Positions 25,639 through 41,243 of a stretch of 64,000 bases of DNA are shown here, one piece after another. A program made the position numbers and the translations under genes. The DNA is from Neospora caninum Liverpool (lineage: Eukaryota; Apicomplexa; Conoidasida; Eucoccidiorida; Sarcocystidae). The notes beneath the pieces are model-generated. The model was not told the DNA's origin. It saw only the letters and a program-made list of their open reading frames with translations, and searched no databases. The DNA lies in NCBI RefSeq assembly GCF_000208865.1, contig NC_018394.1, forward strand, positions 2,317,964 to 2,381,963, in the 5' to 3' direction. Numbering within the stretch: position 1 is the stretch's first letter; every line of letters begins with the position of its first letter.

Positions 25639-26404
25639 GATGAAACATTACATATATATCTAGAAATGGATATATGTCTTCGACGTGTTGGTGTGTGTAT
25701 CGACGTGTGTTTGTGGAGGATGTGGATGGATATCTGTCTGTGTCGCGGCGTGTTTTTCTCTTTTTAGAGCGCGTGGCCCACGAATTAATGCGAAGAAAAA
25801 GCGCATGGTTGAGGCACTTCGAGACCAAGAGAAACGCGACCGCCTCCACGCAGCACTGGCAGCCCGAGAGCGTGAGGCTGCCGAGGCGCGGGCGTGTCTC
25901 GCCCCCGTCTCTTCCGAGGAAACACTCGACGAGTGCGCGATCCATTCTTCAGCTGGCGTCGCTTCTTTTCGCTCGTCCATCGACGGCGGCGCTCTCGACG
26001 AGAACCCCCCCAAACGCGCAGGCGAAGGGACCGACTTCTCCCCCCTGCAGTGTCGAGCCGAAAAGGACGCGACTGCATGCACCGACTTCTCTCCCCTGGA
26101 GAACCACTCTGGCTTGGTTGCTCGAGGGAAGAAACAAGAAATCGAAAGTCTCTTGACAGAGGAAGCTAGTGCGTCTTCATTCGCGAGCTCTCGCTGGGGG
26201 ACGGAGGCGGTCCTGGACCACCGGGGCGCCTCCCCGTTCTCGTTTTCTGAGAGAACCAGAGAGGCCAAAGACGCTGCAGGGACGAAGGTGTACACGGAAG
26301 TGGACGAGGGGTTAGGCAGGAACGAGAACACAGAAGTTGCTGGAGCTGTCGTGGATCTCCGTCCTCCCGAAGAAGATCGCCGCCGCAGTCACAGTGTCCG
26401 ATGA
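17404..26404 (+). CDS. NOA1: Circularly permuted GTPase, YqeH/NOA1 family
   Basis: Thirteen exons: 17404-18738, 19199-19384, 19861-19926, 20432-20638, 21509-21564, 21872-21954, 22488-22647, 23198-23362, 23413-23557, 23880-24073, 24554-24658, 24961-25164 and 25768-26404 (3543 bp, 1180 residues). The G motifs run in permuted order: G4 NRID (604-607), G5 SSATG (641-645), G1 GRVNAGKST (678-686), G2 PGTT (773-776), G3 DTPG (792-795). A zinc knuckle precedes them, CPGC at 454-457 and CRRC at 522-525. The C-terminal part contains SIAGLGWISVAG and LHVWAPQGVKI, closely like plant and animal NOA1. This family assists assembly of the small ribosomal subunit in mitochondria, plastids or bacteria, so an organellar role is expected. 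About 440 low-complexity residues precede the knuckle. ATG 17623, with a strong CCATGG context, is an alternative start. The exon 8 donor (GTGTGA) is weak. Confidence 0.9.
18961..19195 (+). repeat. CT-rich tract in NOA1 intron 1
   Basis: Nearly pure pyrimidine with TCTCTCTGATTC-like recurrences, running up to the exon 2 acceptor at 19197-19198. It extends the normal polypyrimidine tract about tenfold and is complementary in character to the GA-rich tract in the following intron. Confidence 0.9.
19407..19570 (+). repeat. GA-rich tract in NOA1 intron 2
   Basis: Almost pure purine (GAGAGAAGAAGGAAGAAG type), starting about 20 bases after the exon 2 donor. A second GA-rich block lies at about 19670-19800, so the purine character covers most of the intron. 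Confidence 0.9.
21960..22165 (+). repeat. CT-rich tract in NOA1 intron 6
   Basis: About 200 bases of TCTCTCT/CTTCC-type sequence directly after the exon 6 donor at 21955. It lies far from the acceptor at 22486-22487, so it is not simply a polypyrimidine tract for 3' splice-site recognition. Confidence 0.8.
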
Positions 26405-28137
26405 ACCGATTTCGCACGAATGGCCCGTGTTTCCACGACCTCGAGAGCCTCTCCACTTCTTTCTTCGCGTCTCTGCATGCACTCGCTCTTCCCCACACCC
26501 TTCGCTGAACGCGTTGCTTTTTCAGAGTCAAAGTCTCATCTCTGTGCGGCATGCGGGAACTGCCTCCGTTGTGGTCCATGCGCCACGATCCCACTCAAGA
26601 TTCTTTGCTAACGGACACAGCCACAAATTGACAATTGTACATGTTTATGCCCATGTCAAGAGTTGGATGTTTGCGTGCTGGTGTGCGTCTAGAGACACAG
26701 GAGGAACCTCGACTCTCCGCGTCTCTTTTTGGGACTTGTCCAAGATCCCTTCGCGAGGCTGAGACTTCACGCTTATATCTGTCCAGTGATCCGCCACTTG
26801 TCGATTTTGCTTTTTATTGAAGACTCGTCTCGGGGGCTATGCGTGGACATGAATCTTGTCAGGTCACTGGCCTCCCGGAAACTCTAGCTCACAGTCCCTG
26901 CGTCTCCTCTCTCCTCTTTTGAGGACAGAACTGCGCTTCAGGCCCGCAAATCCGTTTTCACGCCTTCGCCACGCTTTACTCCCCGCGCGCGCGCTCTCTC
27001 TCAATCTCCCGCATATATATATATATATATATATATTATTTATATATATATATATATATATAAGCATGTACACCTATATATATATATATATATATATATG
27101 CCTCCTGCACTCTATATGTGCACATGCAGCTGTCTATCTCTACATTGGTGTAGATGTGTGCATGTAGCGTTGCATTCACCAGTGCAGAATTGACCGATAT
27201 TCTGAAGAGAGACAACGTGCCCAGTGCCTTCCCCAATTCGAAATAGGCAGTGCATGCGGGTTTTAGTACGCCTGCTATCCCAGACTTTGCTGTCATACAT
27301 GCATGCACACAGATACAGCCCACATATATATATATATATATATCGACATATTCGTATAGAGAGAGGTGATCCTGTAGGGTGCCGAGCTATTATCCATCGT
27401 GGTTGTTTACAGGTGAACCGTTTCTCTGTGAAACTGCAGATGAAGACGGAAGTATAAAAAGCCTAGCTTTCAATTGTATTGTGCGAAAACGACAAAGGGA
27501 ACCGGAGGGAGAAGGAAATGCAGAGAAAGTAGGACAGAGAAACTAGGGAGATGGACAGAATAGAAAGTGGGAAACTGAGAAGAGAGGAAAGGAAGAGAAA
27601 GTAGGACAGAGAAACCAGGGAGTCCCGAGTGAACCAGAGAGAGAATCGGAGAGCTGAGAGAGAGAAGATACCCGAAAGGCAGTGGAAGGGACGCGATAGC
27701 GACACATGACGAAGACGCAAGCGACAGCTGGCCACCCACTGAAGAGCAAAGAAGCGGAAACCAGAGATGAAGAAAACTCAGAAAAAGACGCCAGTAGAGA
27801 CGAAGTGATAGGAAGGACATACGCTCCCATCGGAGGCCCAGGAAGGGTTACAAAACCGATTTGCAAAAAACCCAAGGGGCCAATTTCCAGTCTAAGACGG
27901 TCCCTCGTCCGTATTCGCCAACATCAGTATATAGATATATATGCATATGCATAGATATACATGTACATGCATACGCATGTATATACATAAATGTAAACAT
28001 ATATATGTATATATGCAAATGGAGTTGAAGTTTGAATGCAAACGAGGCGCGTCAACGCTCTGTGTCTTCACATTGTGCGTTCCTCTCCCTTTAAGAGATT
28101 ATTTCCCACCGGAAGAAAGCGCAGAATCGTTCTTAAA
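26405..28137. other. Convergent spacer between NOA1-type and PRP16-type genes
   Basis: It should contain the two 3' UTRs. It holds long TA tracts at about 27010-27062, 27077-27100 and 27323-27343, and a purine-rich stretch at 27480-27720 with a 29-bp direct repeat. No exon or RNA gene is supported. Confidence 0.6.
27522..27622 (+). repeat. 29-bp direct repeat in purine-rich spacer
   Basis: Two copies at 27522-27550 and 27594-27622, of the form AGAGAAAGTAGGACAGAGAA followed by AC(T/C)AGGGAG. They differ at one of 29 positions and start 72 bases apart, so the duplication is recent compared with the surrounding sequence. Confidence 0.85.
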
Positions 28138-35326
<7,189 letters not shown>

Positions 35327-36103
35327 TTTGTGGCGTGATGCCGAACGAAAGCAAAACAGCAGAAAGCACTTTACGCGTGGAATCACGCGAAAGGCTACGA
35401 CAGTACCTGAAAAAAAACGCAATATATGACTCGAAAACAAGACGGAGACAAAGTAATAAACTAACCGGCAAATGGTTAAATTCGGGACGCTGACAAGCAA
35501 CGAGAGACAAGGAAAATGCAAAACTTGCTCGCAAGAATACCGCCATTTCATAAAGTGTTCTGCATGCGCCGTCGAAGAGACGGGCAAGGCCAGGCTGCGC
35601 GTCCTCGACAGCTCCTGTCTCAAGTTCCGCACACTAGGCTGGCGGGGAGCCAGCCTTGGGGATTTTTGAGTCGACTACTCTGGTAGCACATGCTTCTCTG
35701 CTCGCACCGAGAAAATTCTTCAGCAGTACCGTACGTCCCTAGTATGTGGCAGAAAAAACGTGTTGGCTAGCGGCGCGTATATCGATCGCGGCACGGGATT
35801 GGTCCTCGATGATGCAGGGCGCGCAACTAGACGCATTGGATGGCTGGCCAAATGCTACACACATAGCTCCACGAACGTACCATTGACTCGACAGGCTGCT
35901 CAAGCAACATGTCGTCCGTCAGGCTGTTTCATTAGCTACTGAACTTCACCACTTCTCTTACGTTACCACACCTATCTTCACTTCCTATCCTCCGGGCAAC
36001 CCGCCGCCAGAAAGCCACAAGCCACTCTGCTTTAACGGCTGTTTTTCGATACCTTTTCTCTGCCCCAGTGTGCCCGTACCTAACGAAATTCAAGCTCTCA
36101 ACC
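35327..36103. promoter_or_regulatory. Divergent promoter region between PRP16 and the secreted cysteine-module gene
   Basis: This 777-bp interval separates the ATG of PRP16 (-) from the ATG of the cysteine-module gene (+), so both promoters must lie here unless 5' UTR introns extend further. It contains a TGCATGC next to AGAGACG. No TATA-type element stands out, as usual for coccidian promoters. Confidence 0.6.
35561..35582 (+). promoter_or_regulatory. TGCATGC plus WGAGACG motif pair
   Basis: TGCATGC at 35561-35567 is followed by AGAGACG at 35576-35582. The WGAGACG heptamer is a known selector element in several Toxoplasma promoters, and TGCATGC is an AP2-type motif enriched upstream of coccidian genes. 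The pair lies about 240 bases from the PRP16 start and 520 from the cysteine-module start. Function is inferred from motif identity only. Confidence 0.45.
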
Positions 36104-38256
36104 ATGGCTCGACTGTTCGGGTTTTGCCTCATCACGTGCCTGATTTGCGTGGCGAATGGAAGCGACGCACTTCAGCTCCGCCTTCCGCGAAATGGTAAAA
36201 AGAGCACGTGAGCGTTGTGCTTCAACCACATACATGGGCAAGACTGCCTCAGTCGCCTGAAAGATTTCTATAAACTGCAGTGCACGTTGGCTAACTGAGG
36301 AAATACGCCGTGGGCCAGGCTGCAGTGCATTGCTGCTGGTGCGTGATGGTTTTGTGTTTGATTAGGGTTGACTGTCGAACAAAGCTTTGCGTCCGAAGAC
36401 ATAGAAGTCGTGGGAGGACGGGTCTCCACCCTTCAAGCTGAGTTGGACGCATTCTGCAATAATCGGTACAACCAACTTTGCCACGGCGGCAGACCGGATT
36501 TCTGCGATAAGATTGCCGTCGCACGTTACGGCACGGGCCTTCAAAGCCAGCAGACTGCTGAGTGGAGATGCTACGCCGTTGACGTCTTGAAGCCCACAGA
36601 CCGCAAGGTGCAGTGTGTCGATGACTGCGGCAACTATTTCCCGTGTCTAGGCGTTGTCGAACCCAACAAAACTTTCCACGCAACTGCACACGCACAGATT
36701 TTGCAGTTCATCGAGGCAGGGGTCGAAAAGCACTGCAGTCCATTTCAAGACGCTGGTGACAAGTACTGTCAGGGTGTGTTTGCAAACTCTGTCGCCCGCA
36801 AAGACGCTGGCACCTCTTCTCAGCAAGAGAAAAAGTGGCGGTGCTACCAGAAGGTGAGTTTGTGCAAGCATTCCCACCCGAAATGTGTCGCACGGCAACG
36901 CCTCTGACTTTGTTGTACATCCGAAGCATGCATGAATATCGGCAAACGCGTGTTGCGTGGTGAAGAACGCTTGCTGTTTTCACTCAACAGGATAGCCTCA
37001 CTTACGAGGCCAGATCCATTTGCATGGACAACTGCGGGGGCGAACGCGAATGCGCCGGAGGCCGGTCAGGTATGAAAAAAAAGAGTTAGTACATGATAAC
37101 GAGATAGACAAAGGCGCGGTTAGCGACAGCATCACCTGGACAAGGGGCCCGCGAAGGGTTGCGTCAGCTTTACTGGCGGCATACCCTTTGCCTCGCGTGT
37201 TTCTCGAATCGTCTTGTTTCCCAGTTGGCAGCAAGCGGAGGAGGACCTGTGCAACGATTTACGCGCAGCCCCATATGCGGTCTTTTATTGTTCAGAGACA
37301 TCTGGAGACCTCACCAAACAGCATTACACCAGAGACGCACAGCTGCAGAAAGTGTTCCAGTCCCAGGCCAAGCCCTGTTCTGGCGCATGTGTTCCAACTC
37401 CAGTAAACCCCCCGGTTTGCGCCGACACCGACAGCCTTCTGCGAAGCACTAAGCGCAGCAAAGCGCAGAGATTCATCGACGACGCGTGTCAGCAAGAGTT
37501 TGATCGCCTCTGCAAGCGAGACAAAAAGTTCTGCAAGACCGTAGTAGCCCGAAAGGATCGAGGCCGTGCAGGTAGCCAAGATACGGCAGAGTGGCGCTGT
37601 TACGCATTGGAAGAGTTGAACTTCCAAAGCAAAGGCTCGGCGTGCATTGACGAGTGCGGCAACGAGCTCCCGTGCCAAGGCGGCGTTCCAGAAGCATCTA
37701 CGCACCACGTGACATGGCAGGACTTGCCGTCGAAGGTTAAAGAGGCTCAGGAGAAGTTCTGCTCTGCCCGCCAAAAAGCTGCCAATGATTACTGCGAATC
37801 AGAATTCCCAGACAGTCTGGCGCGATACGGAAGCGGCGCGGGAGATCACACGAGTCAATATCGGTGTGTGAAAAAGGTGAGCGCGAATAACGATGGCTGG
37901 AGAGTTCCCGCTGGGACTACATAGTACCCTGCGTTTTACATGGACGTAACCGCGCGGGTCCTCTGTCTCGTCATTTCAGGACGCGCTGCGTGCGGATGCC
38001 GAGGCGAAGTGCGCAGATTCCTGCAAGGGAACGGAAACGTGTGGAGGAGGTCGAAGCAGTAAGTCCTTTTGTAGTTGCTGGAATGTACACTGGAAGCGAC
38101 AGGAGGAGTTTCGGAACCTAACGGACCACGCCCTGTATCATAATGTCTGGTGCTGTCATTGCTACAGGAGTTGATGGACCACTCTCAATTGATGAGGTTA
38201 TGAATGCCCACGAGGGTATTACAAAGGCCATGGAAAACGCTTCAACAGAGTGCTAG
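36104..38256 (+). CDS. Secreted cysteine-module repeat protein, family not recognised
   Basis: Six exons: 36104-36194, 36366-36853, 36991-37069, 37236-37876, 37980-38058 and 38168-38256 (1467 bp, 488 residues). The first exon encodes a signal peptide (MARLFGFCLITCLICVANG), so the protein enters the secretory pathway. Then come five cysteine modules in the order A-B-c-A-B. Type A has seven Cys: an FC/LC/FC cluster, VAR, EWRCYA, then C-x3-CGN-x3-C. Type B has six Cys: C-x9-10-YC, S-x-AR, RC, then C-x3-C-x4-C-x-GG. The central c module has five Cys and lacks the RC-Y segment. No transmembrane helix or GPI-type tail is visible; the end is NASTEC. Exons 3 and 5 are each 79 bp with the same phase and both encode the second half of a B module, so an exon pair was duplicated. 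The exon 4 acceptor (GCAAG) is weak. This is not an SRS, EGF, PAN or sushi pattern that I can match. Function unknown. Confidence 0.72.
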
Positions 38257-40120
38257 AAGGAAACACTCGGTGGACACGGCTTGTCTCGGGGCATGTTCTG
38301 ACTACCAGTACATCTTCCCTTCCGCTGCGCATACTCAATCACGAAGCCTACTACGGTACGGGCGAGTTTGGATAAAGCAGCTGTGGCAAGGCGGAGGCAT
38401 ACCCCATGTCGGTAAATTGTCTGAAGTTTTGCTGAGTTAATGGGGATTATCTGCTGGAGTTTTGACAGGGATAGGATTTGCCATGTGTTTGGAACAGAGG
38501 AAGGGCGGTCACCATCCTATTTGTCCCCTCAGAACAGACAGTAGAGTTGCAAACTTTCCAGGGAAAGTTTGTGCAGGAGTACTGCATTCCTCGTCAGCTC
38601 GGCATGAGGATAACCCGGTCGGCTGTGTAATTTTGCACCCTTCCCCGTTCAATGGGTGATGTGTTACTTCATTTACGTACAAACAGAAAGCCTCGAGAGG
38701 GCTGGTGTCGGCCATTTGTTCGCGAGTGAGAAAAGCGGTCACATGCCGCCGTTTTATGGGTTGTCGTGGAACGGACAGTAGATCTGCCCAGTTTCCAGGG
38801 ATACCCTCTGCAGCTTCAGTTTCTGCCTCGTCGGGGAGGCAGCTTGAGTATCCATTCAGCTGCATCCATTTCCGCATCCCAGTACTTGAGAATTCCGCCG
38901 ACTCCTACGCCGGGCGTGACGTCGCCGCTTGGACAACGCGCTCCTTTGGCGCGGGGGCATAGCGCAGAGGAGAGGGGTAGAGCTCCAATCCGGTAGTAAG
39001 ATATAAGATAGTAGCTAGTCTACCATATAAGATGTAAGTCGCTTAGCCGAGGTTCCAGCACACGATGCAGGCTAGGGTCTCAAGCGACAGGGCCTTATCG
39101 TTCGTACGCGCTGGGTCAGATTTGTAACGTTTTTGTGGCTCGGGCAGTTGCTGACATGCGTTGCGCGTTGCGACACACGGAACGGGAACTTACAGCAAGG
39201 TACACACACGAGAGATTTCGTACGGACGCTACACTGTTTCCATTCCCGCAAACCGGCATACCTAGTCAAGGTTATCGGAACAGAAGGTGGAGTAGTCTTC
39301 TCGGCTTCCCAACGGTTTCTCAGGTCGGACGTGGCGTGCTGCACCATGCTGCGACAGTTTCCCTTCACAGCCGTAACCGACAAGGCAGCGGCTGTCACAC
39401 ATCGCATAGCGGTTTTCTTTTTTCCATCTGCGCGTCGACGCCACACGATTTTCCCACACTGTTTCGGGACTCGGCGCCATGTCAGAGAAAAACGCCGCTG
39501 GTTGCCTGGACGCTCAAGACGTGCGTGTGTGTGCTGACAGGGGGATCTGTGAAAACCCCAGAATACCCTCTTGCCTCTGCTAGAACTCAGTGCGAACGGC
39601 GCGTGTTGAACCTGCCTCCACTCGGAAGAATAAGTGCCTTCGCACACGAAGGCTTGCCCGCGCATGCCTAACAAGCGGGCGCACGCACTGACCGCTTGCA
39701 CCATTCTACGAGAAGGTTTCTGAAATTACACACGACGCCAATTTCTCTTCTAGGGGTCACACACGCGCAGGTGTAGAGCGCCGAGTGCACCACGTGACAA
39801 GGAATCTGGAGACAGCTGGTGTGAGCCTTAATTCCATTGCTTTTGCTTCGAGAGTTTTCCGTGCACGCCACCGGGTGCCTCTTGACGCTAGAAACAAAAG
39901 CTCTCCACGCGGCGTGTGCATCGGCACACTGGTGTACGCACAACTCTTCACACGCATAGATTCTCCACCCACCAACACCTCTATGCATGCACGCACGAAG
40001 AGAGTCCAGTGCACGCTTGTAGATACGTTGGGTCTTAGTGCACGCGCCTATCTGCATACTTGCATGCAGGCCTTGTGTGCACGGGTGGCGGTGCGTTGCA
40101 CCCCTTTCTTGCCTCGGCGT
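38257..40120. other. Convergent spacer with a diverged tandem duplication
   Basis: This lies between the ends of the cysteine-module gene (+) and the ubiquitin-like gene (-). It contains two related segments around 38500-38650 and 38735-38890. TGCATGC motifs cluster near 39985-40065. No confident exon chain is present. Confidence 0.5.
38490..38890 (-). repeat. Diverged direct duplication, 237-bp period
   Basis: GACAGTAGA at 38537 and again at 38774 anchors two copies that share scattered identity for about 150 bases, including TTTCCAGGGA. On the minus strand both lie in one frame and encode SSCRADEE...FPGKFATLLSVLR and SSCLPDEA...IPGNWADLLSVPR, exactly 79 codons apart. The left copy has a short deletion that breaks frame soon after, at a TGA. 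It may be a remnant of a repetitive gene or element rather than a live gene. Confidence 0.55.
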
Positions 40121-41243
40121 TTACAAGTTATCGTGGAAGAGAAGAAGCCGCGGGTCCCGTTTGCAGAATGCCCTGACGGCCATGGCTACGTTGTCTGTGT
40201 CCTCGAAAACGCGTCCTCTGCATGCAACCTTGACATTGTCAGGGACGTTCTTCTCCCCGTAGATCTGCGCCTTGAGTTGCTCGACAGTCGTCTCGTCCTT
40301 GAGATAGAACTTCCTGCCGTTCGTCCACTTTGTGTCGAAGTAGTTTTGCGAATAGTCGGGATAGATGCCCTCCTCGTTGATGAAGACGTGGTACCTGAAA
40401 CGCGGCAAGCAGAAACACGCACACCAACGTGGATACATATACGGCAGAAACGAACGCGCCCGGCGCCGAAGACAAAAAAGAAACAAACAGGCGAAAACAT
40501 GCAACAGAGACACAAGTTCACTCTCTCCCTCAATGCGGAGGACAGTACGATACACGCCACGTGGAAAAGGAAGAGACCAAGAAACGAGACTCGCTTCGAA
40601 TCCTCACACCGGATATGGGAGGGCAAAGCTAGCGACAGCTGCGGCTGCCTACGTCGAGATACAGCGACAATCAAATGCAGAAGCGAAGCGTCTCTCCGTC
40701 GCTGATGAGCGCGTGATGAGGGACCGCAACGGGGAGGAAGAAGCATTTGGGAAAAGACGGACGGAACGCGAGTTGTGCACCGAAGACGATTTCACCAGTC
40801 CCCCTCTTTGGCGGCGACGAAAGGCTGTGATGAAGAGGCCGGTTCGAAGGGCGTGGCCCTACGGCAGCTCTTGCGCTCGAAACACTGCGTGACTGTGTCT
40901 GGGCTCTCGGGGCGACTGGCTCTTGAGGGAACGGTGGACATGAGAACGAAACCGGACGGCGAGAGCGACTAGGCAAGTGCCCACGGCATGAAGGGATGCC
41001 CACGGGCGAGGGTGCTCTTTTTCTGCGTCGAGGAACCTACCCGAGTTTCGTGTCGGCTCGAAAGCGGGTGTAGAAGATGCCGGCGGGGAAGAGGAAAACC
41101 ATGACGTATTTCGTGCTGCTCTGAGAGTAGTAGAAACTGTCGTACAGTCTCCCCATCCGCTGACGAAGGAACGTGCACATTCCCGTAAAAACAGATCTCC
41201 CCTTGACGCCCAGGGGCAGCGCAGCGGCTCTGGCGAACGACAT
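40121..41243 (-). CDS. Small membrane-anchored protein with ubiquitin-like domain, possibly mitochondrial
   Basis: Two exons, 41243-41041 and 40394-40121 (477 bp, 158 residues). Residues 1-45 are basic with almost no acids (MSFARAAALPLGVKGR). A short hydrophobic stretch, YVMVFLFPAGIFY, covers residues 46-58. After an NEEGIYPDYSQNYFDTKW linker, the last ~65 residues align well by eye with ubiquitin: TVEQLKAQIYGEKNVPDN matches the first helix region, then a GRVFEDTDN turn, then RLLLF as the last strand. It ends in HDNL without a Gly-Gly, so it is not a conjugatable modifier. The N-terminus and single helix resemble small inner-membrane subunits of apicomplexan respiratory complexes. That placement is a guess; the ubiquitin-like fold is a moderately firm inference. 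Confidence 0.7.

Noticed and set aside
35470..35700. Possible nuclear copy of mitochondrial DNA or a small gene upstream of the cysteine-module gene
   Set aside because: No cox1, cob or rRNA fragment could be recognised, and the short frames lack support.
36104..38256. Assignment of the cysteine-module gene to the SRS (SAG1-related) surface family
   Set aside because: SRS domains have six Cys in about 120 residues and usually a GPI tail. Here modules are about 75-80 residues with a different spacing, and there is no hydrophobic C-terminus.
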